Source of the DNA: O2-02-FULL-42-9 sp038043025
GTDB taxonomy: Bacteria; Pseudomonadota; Gammaproteobacteria; UBA12402
NCBI GenBank assembly: GCA_038043025.1
Contig: JBBTCW010000071.1
Coordinates: forward strand, 1 to 27,033
Length of the DNA stretch: 27,033 nucleotides
Direction: 5' to 3'
How positions within the stretch are numbered: position 1 is the stretch's first letter; the number at the start of each line of letters is the position of its first letter. The notes beneath the pieces are model-generated. The model saw only the letters and a program-made list of their open reading frames with translations, had not been told where the DNA came from and searched no databases. Of this stretch, positions 21,914-27,033 are shown piece after piece. Both the position numbers and the translations under genes were made by a program.

Positions 21914-22480
21914 GTGAAAAAAAATAGCAATTTGATTTGGCTTGATTTGGAAATGACCGGTCTGGATGTCATGCATGACCATATTATTGAGATTGCGACC
22001 GTGGTGACGGACAAAGATTTGAATATATTGGCACAAGGACCGGTGCTGGCTATTCATCAATCGGAAAAGATATTGGCGGCGATGGATGAATGGAATTCTA
22101 AGCAGCATGGCAAAAGTGGTTTGGTTGACCGCATTCGTCAAAGCAAAGTGACCAAAGCCAAAGCCGAACAAGAGACATTAGCGTTTTTAGAAGAATATGT
22201 GCCCGCCGGTAAGTCGCCGATGTGCGGCAATAGCATTTGCCAAGATCGACGTTTTTTGGCGCGTCTCATGCCAAAGCTGGAAGCGTTTTTTCATTATCGA
22301 AATTTAGATGTGTCGACGGTTAAGGAGTTAGGGAAGCGTTGGTATCCGAAAATAATGAAACTATATAAAAAGCAAACGAAGCACACGGCAATAAGTGATG
22401 TGTATGATTCAATTGACGAATTAAAATTTTATCGCGAGTATTTATTTTGTTCGCAAACACTTGAGGTAAAACGTTCGTGA
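21914..22480 (+). CDS. orn: Oligoribonuclease
   Basis: Orn degrades 2-5-nt RNAs, including pGpG from cyclic di-GMP, in the 3'-5' direction. The 188-residue protein has the DEDDh residues in LIWLDLEMTGLD, CGNSICQDRRFLARLMP, YRNLDVSTVKELGKRWYP and KHTAISDVYDSIDELKFY. The GTG at 21914 is preferred because GAGG lies 8 nt before it; the frame is open from a GTG at 21905, which would overlap that site. The stop codon overlaps the next gene by 4 nt (GTGA). Confidence 0.95.
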   Translation: MKKNSNLIWLDLEMTGLDVMHDHIIEIATVVTDKDLNILAQGPVLAIHQSEKILAAMDEWNSKQHGKSGLVDRIRQSKVTKAKAEQETLAFLEEYVPAGKSPMCGNSICQDRRFLARLMPKLEAFFHYRNLDVSTVKELGKRWYPKIMKLYKKQTKHTAISDVYDSIDELKFYREYLFCSQTLEVKRS

Positions 22481-23385
22481 CAGCATTGTCTATTTCAAAT
22501 CTACAAAAAACCTACAAAAATTGCATTCACGCCTTAAAAGGCGTTGATTTAGATGTTGCAGAAGGTGATTTTTTTGCATTGCTTGGCCCGAATGGCGCAG
22601 GCAAGTCGACGTTGATTGGAATTGTGACTTCATTGGTGACTAAAACCGCGGGTCATGTTTCTATTTTTGGTCATGATATCGAGACGGATTTCTCTGCGGC
22701 AAAAGCATATATCGGTGTTGTGCCACAAGAATTTAATTTTTCCATTTTTGATAAAGTGATTCATATCATGGTGACGCAGGCCGGTTATTATGGATTGCCT
22801 CGTAAAATTGCGTATGCACGTGCAGAAAAATATCTCAAAAAATTAAATTTATGGGATCGGCGCAAGCAATCCGTGCGTAGTTTATCGGGGGGGCTCAAAC
22901 GGCGTTTGATGATTGCACGCGCGCTAGTACATGAGCCAAAATTATTAATTTTAGATGAGCCGACAACGGGTATTGATATTAAGTTGCGTCGAGCGACGTG
23001 GGATTTTTTGCAAGAATTAAACCAGCAAGGGACAACGATTATTTTAACGACACATTATTTAGAAGAAGCAGAATATTTATGTAAAAATGTGGCGATTATT
23101 CATCAAGGAAGGATCATTGAAAACACCCCGGTGAAATCATTGATTTCCACATTGGATGTGGAGACGTTTGTGTTTGATTTGACAAAACCGCTGGATTTGG
23201 ATTTTTCGGTTAATGGCTTTAAGACTTGCATGTCAGATTCATATACATTAGAAGTTGAGGTGCCAAAAGAACGTTCATTGAATGACATATTTCGCGTATT
23301 GCTCGAAAAAAACATTGCGGTTAAAAGCATGCGCAATAAAGTGAATCGCTTAGAAGAATTATTTGTGAGATTGACGCATAAATAA
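22477..23385 (+). CDS. yadG: ABC-2 type exporter, ATP-binding subunit
   Basis: This 302-residue ATPase has Walker A LGPNGAGKST (37-45), the Q-loop VVPQEF (Gln84), signature LSGGLKRR (136-143), Walker B LLILDEP (Asp160, Glu161) and the switch His193 in TTHYLEE. It resembles YadG of Escherichia coli and is paired with a YadH-like permease, so export is likely; the substrate is unknown. The GTG start overlaps orn by 4 nt. A repeat element begins 2 nt after the stop codon and separates it from the permease gene, which is unusual inside such a pair. Confidence 0.93.
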   Translation: MTALSISNLQKTYKNCIHALKGVDLDVAEGDFFALLGPNGAGKSTLIGIVTSLVTKTAGHVSIFGHDIETDFSAAKAYIGVVPQEFNFSIFDKVIHIMVTQAGYYGLPRKIAYARAEKYLKKLNLWDRRKQSVRSLSGGLKRRLMIARALVHEPKLLILDEPTTGIDIKLRRATWDFLQELNQQGTTIILTTHYLEEAEYLCKNVAIIHQGRIIENTPVKSLISTLDVETFVFDLTKPLDLDFSVNGFKTCMSDSYTLEVEVPKERSLNDIFRVLLEKNIAVKSMRNKVNRLEELFVRLTHK

Positions 23386-23387
23386 AA

Positions 23388-23491
23388 TTCAGCTCAGAGG
23401 TAAGCGGGTATTCATTGGTAGAATGGCATTTATTAGAAGTAATAATGAATTATTTAGAATCAGATGGACGTGTTGCGTCCTCTGAGCTGAG
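23388..23491 (+). repeat. 104-bp inverted-repeat element, copy D
   Basis: The ends TTCAGCTCAGAGG (23388-23400) and CCTCTGAGCTGAG (23479-23491) are inverted repeats with one mismatch. The interior (GGTATTCATTGGTAGAATGG, AGAAGTAATAATGAATTATT, AGAATCAGATG) is very close to copies A and B. An inner ATTCATT/AATGAAT pair could extend the folding. It lies between the two genes of an ABC exporter. Confidence 0.88.
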
Positions 23492-23537
23492 ACCAGCCTG
23501 TTCGCATGAGTTAGAGCAGCTTCGCGTCCTCTGAGCT
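23492..23537 (+). repeat. Outer module and extra half end after element D
   Basis: ACCAGCCTGTTCGCATGAGT followed by TAGAGCAGCTTC and GCGTCCTCTGAGCT repeats, inverted, the order found before element A. It shows that the conserved linker is part of the mobile or amplified unit. Confidence 0.6.
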
Positions 23538-23578
23538 AAAACATGCTTGTACCCCTATGCGAGGCAAGCAAGTATTGA

Positions 23579-23596
23579 TTTTAAGAGAACTTAAAA
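23579..23596 (+). promoter_or_regulatory. Hairpin over the ribosome binding site of the permease gene
   Basis: TTTTAAG (23579-23585) and CTTAAAA (23590-23596) pair around AGAA. The only Shine-Dalgarno-like sequence (AAGAGAA) lies in this hairpin, 3 nt before the ATG at 23600. The stem is AT-rich and weak; an effect on translation is possible but inferred. Confidence 0.35.
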
Positions 23597-23599
23597 ATT

Positions 23600-24373
23600 A
23601 TGAACCTAAAAAAACAAACCATCGCCTATCAGGCGATCGTTGGCAACGAAGTAGTGCGTATTTTACGTATCTGGTCGCAATCGTTATTGCCGCCGGCTAT
23701 TACGATGGCATTGTATTTTATTATTTTTGGTACGTTGATTGGTTCTCAACTGCCTCCGATTGAAGGATTTTCGTATGTGCAATATATTGCACCGGGGTTG
23801 ATTATGATGCCGATTATTACCGCTTCGTATGTGAATACCGTGGGATCTTTTTACATGGCAAAATTTCATCGGAATGTCGAAGAAATGCTGGTTTCGCCGA
23901 TGCCAAATTATATTATTTTGCTGGGTTATGTGTCGGGATCTGTGATTCGAGCTTTATTTATTGGCGGCGTTGTGACGATGGTGGCGCTGTTCTTTACACA
24001 TTTACAGGTGCATCATTTATTTTTTGCAATTCTTATTGTTTTTTTGGCGTCGGTTTTATTCGCGCTCATCGGGTTTGCGAATGCGATTTTTGCTAAATCA
24101 TTCGATGACATTAGTTTTGTGCCGAATTTTATTTTAACACCATTAACATATTTGGGCGGTGTTTTTTATTCGATAAACTTATTGCCGACGCTGTGGCGGC
24201 ATGTGTCGTTATTTAATCCCGTGGTTTATATTATTAATGTGTTTCGCTATGGTTTTTTAGGGATTTCGGATGTGCATATCGCCATTGCGCTTGGCGCTAT
24301 TTTGCTATTTATTGTTGTGTTTTTTATGTTTGATTTATATTTATTGCGTAAGGGCGTGGGGATTCGGGAGTAA
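23600..24373 (+). CDS. yadH: ABC-2 type exporter, permease subunit
   Basis: This 257-residue inner-membrane protein has about six hydrophobic segments and the ABC-2 pattern: LYFIIFGTLIGSQL, QYIAPGLIMMPIITASYVNT, KFHRNVEEMLVSPMP, and ILTPLTYLGGVFYSINLLP before FNPVVYIINVFRYGFLG. It resembles YadH and is the partner of the ATPase encoded before it. The two genes are 214 bp apart because of the repeat block. Its stop codon lies 4 bp from that of the convergent permease gene. Confidence 0.93.
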   Translation: MNLKKQTIAYQAIVGNEVVRILRIWSQSLLPPAITMALYFIIFGTLIGSQLPPIEGFSYVQYIAPGLIMMPIITASYVNTVGSFYMAKFHRNVEEMLVSPMPNYIILLGYVSGSVIRALFIGGVVTMVALFFTHLQVHHLFFAILIVFLASVLFALIGFANAIFAKSFDDISFVPNFILTPLTYLGGVFYSINLLPTLWRHVSLFNPVVYIINVFRYGFLGISDVHIAIALGAILLFIVVFFMFDLYLLRKGVGIRE

Positions 24374-24377
24374 ATTT

Positions 24378-25592
24378 TTATTTAACCTGCAAGTGTATCA
24401 ATCCTAATTTTGTTAAGAAAATATAACCCACAATTATAAAACCAATCGTTAAAATGATGTAAGCGATGCTCGTGATGAGTTTGCTTTGGTTGGAAAATAG
24501 CTTTATCAAAATAAACATCGGCAGAATAATAAATAAAATCGTTTCGCCGATGCCGCCGACGATATCAATGGCGGATAAAAATAAGTGTGGATCAATCAAG
24601 GTAATAACCAGTGGCGGAAGAAAAGAGAGTGTGAGCACGAGCCATTTGTTTTTTGAATGCAAGTGATGATAAGTGAGATCGCTGATAAAGCCGAACAAGC
24701 CAATGCCGTTCGCGACATAAGATGCCGTGAGCGCTAATCCGGCGAATAAGACGCCGGTGATGGCGAAGGTGCGCGAGTTTAATAAATATGTCATCGGGAG
24801 GGTGGCGGGTTGTGCGTGTATAAAAGCGTAGAATAAGTTATTTGCGTCATGGCCATGTGGGGGTAGCGAGCCGAGCACAATTGTGACCCAGGTCACATTG
24901 ATAATAAAGCCAATAAAAACGCCGAGCGCAATCGTGATTGAGGTGGCTTTCATATCGTGATTGACAAGTCTTTTAACGGTTGGAATAACGTTATGAAAAT
25001 GAAATGTGGACACGGCGACGGGCAAGCCGATCGGCAGCAGTGCCCAATTTGAATAGGTTAATAAACGTGGATTGAATAATCGTGAACCCGTGGTGATTAA
25101 AACGACAAAGCCGATCAAAATTAAAATGAGTAGTACAACGTTGTTGCGTTTGATGATGTCGGGTTTTGAGAGCAAGAGTGCTGTGGCAAAGAGAAAGTAT
25201 AAAATCGTAAGCCACGGACGCGCGATGTGATACGGCAATAATTGATATAAGATAGTAGAGATGGCGCTTAAATATACGATTAACACACCGTAGAGCAAAA
25301 TTAAATTGCACACAATCGCGAGATATCGGTAAAAAACGCCCAGTTCTTTTTCGAAAAACGAGGGCAGATCAAAATGTGATTGCTGTGCGGGGATACGATA
25401 GGCGATGACAATAGCGCTTAACAACATAATTGCGCTGATGAGAATAATATCGACGAGTGCAGGCACAAATCCGCTTAGACCAATTTTGATTGGCATGGCT
25501 AAAATACCAACGCCCAATAGATTGCCGGCGATCAATAAGGACGCGGGAACAATGGCCTTCCAGGAAATTGTTGCGGCAGAGGTATTTAACAT
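24378..25592 (-). CDS. Aromatic amino acid permease (HAAAP, TyrP/Mtr type)
   Basis: This 404-residue protein has about 11 hydrophobic segments and begins with the family mark LLIAGNLLGVGILAMPIKIGLSG after a short cytoplasmic tail. It imports tyrosine, tryptophan or phenylalanine with protons; the exact substrate cannot be read. FHFHNVIPTVKRL and TYLLNSRTFAITGVLFAGLAL are also typical. The start at 25592 (MLNTSAATISW) is preferred; an ATG at 25628 has no ribosome binding site, and the open frame further up to 25748 runs through palindromic repeats (25642-25711) and does not match the family. Confidence 0.9.
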   Translation of the reverse strand: MLNTSAATISWKAIVPASLLIAGNLLGVGILAMPIKIGLSGFVPALVDIILISAIMLLSAIVIAYRIPAQQSHFDLPSFFEKELGVFYRYLAIVCNLILLYGVLIVYLSAISTILYQLLPYHIARPWLTILYFLFATALLLSKPDIIKRNNVVLLILILIGFVVLITTGSRLFNPRLLTYSNWALLPIGLPVAVSTFHFHNVIPTVKRLVNHDMKATSITIALGVFIGFIINVTWVTIVLGSLPPHGHDANNLFYAFIHAQPATLPMTYLLNSRTFAITGVLFAGLALTASYVANGIGLFGFISDLTYHHLHSKNKWLVLTLSFLPPLVITLIDPHLFLSAIDIVGGIGETILFIILPMFILIKLFSNQSKLITSIAYIILTIGFIIVGYIFLTKLGLIHLQVK

Positions 25593-25641
25593 GGAAATCC
25601 ATTGTATCAGAATATTACTTTTTTTCATGTTTTTTATGCTG

Positions 25642-25711
25642 CAGCTCAGAGCTGGACAAAACAGGTATGATACAACACTTGCTGCATCTGTCTTCCAGCA
25701 GCTCAGAGCTG
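25642..25711. repeat. Pair of CAGCTCAGAGCTG palindromes
   Basis: CAGCTCAGAGCTG occurs at 25642-25654 and 25699-25711, 57 bp apart, in the gap between the amino acid permease and the repeat-protein gene. The 13-mer is identical to one copy at 11403-11415. The sequence between the two has no clear match to the 11307-11415 block. Confidence 0.75.
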
Positions 25712-25771
25712 CATGGATTACACGATGTAAGATATAGCTTACATGCAATCAGCGTTAATTTTGCATTCCAA

Positions 25772-26950
25772 TTACGTCGGCGTTGGATAATGGCCTCGAG
25801 CAGTGGTAATGGCAGAGGCTTTATCTAATGCGCCAGTACCTGTATGAGCGCTTATATCAAAAAGAATCTCGGGCGGCAGATGTCCAATGTTGAGTGTTGT
25901 GGTGTTGCGTTGGCGTTGAGCAGCGCATTTTGCGAGCAGTAACAAATGAGCCGTTTCTCGAATGCTCATGAAATCACGCGTGATAGGCATTGTTGGATTA
26001 AGAGGAGCGCCCAGTTTTTTTGCAATAAACAGCGCTTCTTTAGGGCGAGAAAGAATGGCCTTGAAATTTTGCTGGGAGAGTTGTTCAGCTTTCTCGAGTG
26101 ACTGTAATGCCTCTTGCAGAGCGGCGGATTGTTGAATATGTTCTAGAATCTTGTCTAAATTTTCTGAATTAAATAATCGAACGCGTTGAAGAATGTTGAT
26201 TATTTTTATAATATTTTTGGAGTGTTCAGGATGTTTGAGGAGAGTAATTTTTCTCTGCGGGGAGTCTAATTGCGTTTCTCTTAAACAATCAAAAATATTT
26301 TCAATCTGTTCGGCATATTCAGGATGTCGAATCATTGTGTCTACACTTTTAGGATTGATGCAGTGGCGAACTTTTAACATCGATAATGCAAGCGCCCGTG
26401 TATCTATCTGTTTTGGATCTTTCAATATTGTAGTCGCACGATCGAGTGTTAGTAATTGCCAGTTTTCTAAATCGTTTAACATCTCAAATAGCAGTCCCCG
26501 TGATAAGCAATTAATGCCTTGGCGTATTGGAAACAGTATGATAGCTAAGTTTTCAGTATTTACTAATTGTAGGCGCTGTAAAATTTTTAAAAGCCATGTT
26601 ATCTGTCCGATTTTTTCAGGAGACTGTAATATTGCATTCAGATGATCAGCGTTTAATAATTGGGCATGTTCTAATATTTCAAAAGCCCATTTCATTATGT
26701 TGGTTTGTTCAGGTGATTGCAGTAGAGCAGATATATTTTTGGCGTTTAACGCTTGGGTGCGTTCCAATATTTCAAATATCTCGCATATATTTTCTGCTTG
26801 TTCGGGATAGTGTCGTATAGTATTCCTATCGTCAGTAGATAATGGAATATCTTGTAATAATTGAAATATTCGTGCGACATGGGCGACTTGCGTAGGGTCT
26901 GGTAGCATTTCTATGGTCTTGACTTGTCCACCTTGCTGTAGTATTGCCAT
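25772..26950 (-). CDS. Tandem 31-residue helical repeat protein, possible effector
   Basis: The 392-residue protein has no signal peptide or membrane segment. Residues 37-318 are nine repeats of 31 residues starting at 37, 68, 99, 130, 167, 198, 229, 260 and 291; only the fourth carries a 6-residue insertion. The pattern is LNxxNLxxILxxPExxxxIxxxxxILxxxQL, which suggests two helices per unit and a superhelical scaffold. Near the C-terminus, HLPPEILFDISAHTG (357-371) resembles the start of an F-box. This kind of protein is common among effectors of host-associated Legionellales; secretion is inference. In-frame sequence before the ATG (SLTPEEI) looks like the start of another repeat and a TAG lies 12 codons upstream, so the gene may be truncated at its 5' end. 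Confidence 0.8.
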   Translation of the reverse strand: MAILQQGGQVKTIEMLPDPTQVAHVARIFQLLQDIPLSTDDRNTIRHYPEQAENICEIFEILERTQALNAKNISALLQSPEQTNIMKWAFEILEHAQLLNADHLNAILQSPEKIGQITWLLKILQRLQLVNTENLAIILFPIRQGINCLSRGLLFEMLNDLENWQLLTLDRATTILKDPKQIDTRALALSMLKVRHCINPKSVDTMIRHPEYAEQIENIFDCLRETQLDSPQRKITLLKHPEHSKNIIKIINILQRVRLFNSENLDKILEHIQQSAALQEALQSLEKAEQLSQQNFKAILSRPKEALFIAKKLGAPLNPTMPITRDFMSIRETAHLLLLAKCAAQRQRNTTTLNIGHLPPEILFDISAHTGTGALDKASAITTARGHYPTPT

Positions 26951-27033
26951 GATTTCTTCAGGCGTTAATGATTGCGCGTGGAGCTATGATCCAAAGTTGT
27001 GTATGACTGGTTTTTGACCAGAGGAAATTAAGC
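26951..27033. other. Window end upstream of the repeat protein
   Basis: No independent gene is seen in these 83 bases. On the minus strand the frame of the repeat protein stays open from 26951 up to a TAG at about 26984-26986. No clear promoter is visible. Confidence 0.4.

Noticed and set aside
24378..25748. Longer start of the amino acid permease at 25748
   Set aside because: The extra 52 residues are translated from the palindromic repeats and do not match the family.

Overview
The window looks like a chromosome segment of a gammaproteobacterium close to the Legionellales (Coxiella/Legionella/Berkiella-like). The evidence is a mixture of typical gammaproteobacterial gene orders (mrcA divergent from pilM; rpsU-yqeY-dnaG-rpoD divergent from tsaD; orn; trmB; hemW), an AT-leaning base composition, and accessory genes of the kind found in intracellular members of that order: a 31-residue-repeat protein with an F-box-like end, a coiled-coil protein of unknown function, a repressor/CsrA/LuxR-HTH cluster beside a tRNA gene, and a group I intron. 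The assignment is inference from gene content; no rRNA is present.

Layout. 55-2433 (-) mrcA is divergent from a decayed type IV pilus locus: a short PilM (2586-3335) and an in-frame PilN::PilQ fusion (3332-4423) that has lost the rest of PilN, all of PilO and PilP, and the N-terminal half of PilQ. An unknown coiled-coil protein follows (4469-5389), then a POT peptide transporter (-), a small secreted Cys protein (+), and pepD (-). At 9222-11277 a membrane-anchored alpha/beta hydrolase is coupled to trmB. 11278-12261 holds ychJ flanked by two kinds of short repeat, followed by hemW and an S24-like repressor (-). Across a regulatory gap lie csrA and a single-domain LuxR-type HTH gene. Between that gene and rpoD is a tRNA-Ile(CAU) gene split in its anticodon loop by a 281-nt group I intron with its own promoter.

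15327-19852 (-) is the macromolecular synthesis operon, read rpsU, yqeY-type gene, dnaG, rpoD, from a good sigma70-type promoter in front of rpsU; tsaD is divergent. plsY (-) and orn (+) are divergent. orn overlaps a two-gene ABC-2 exporter (yadG/yadH-like) whose halves are separated by a repeat element. An aromatic amino acid permease (-) and the 31-residue-repeat protein (-) end the window.

The most notable structures are the intron-split tRNA, the PilN::PilQ fusion that keeps just the PilM-binding peptide, the membrane anchor and the secretin domain, and a family of about 104-bp elements with 13-bp terminal inverted repeats (CTCAGCTCAGAGG). Four full copies and several partial ones sit at or very near gene 3' ends, and one supplies the stop codon of tsaD. 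A second palindrome family (CAGCTCAGAGCTG), a third dispersed repeat (around GCCGCTTGCGGC), and a paired operator-like inverted repeat between the repressor and csrA complete the non-coding picture. Many gene pairs abut or overlap, so the repeats account for most of the intergenic space.
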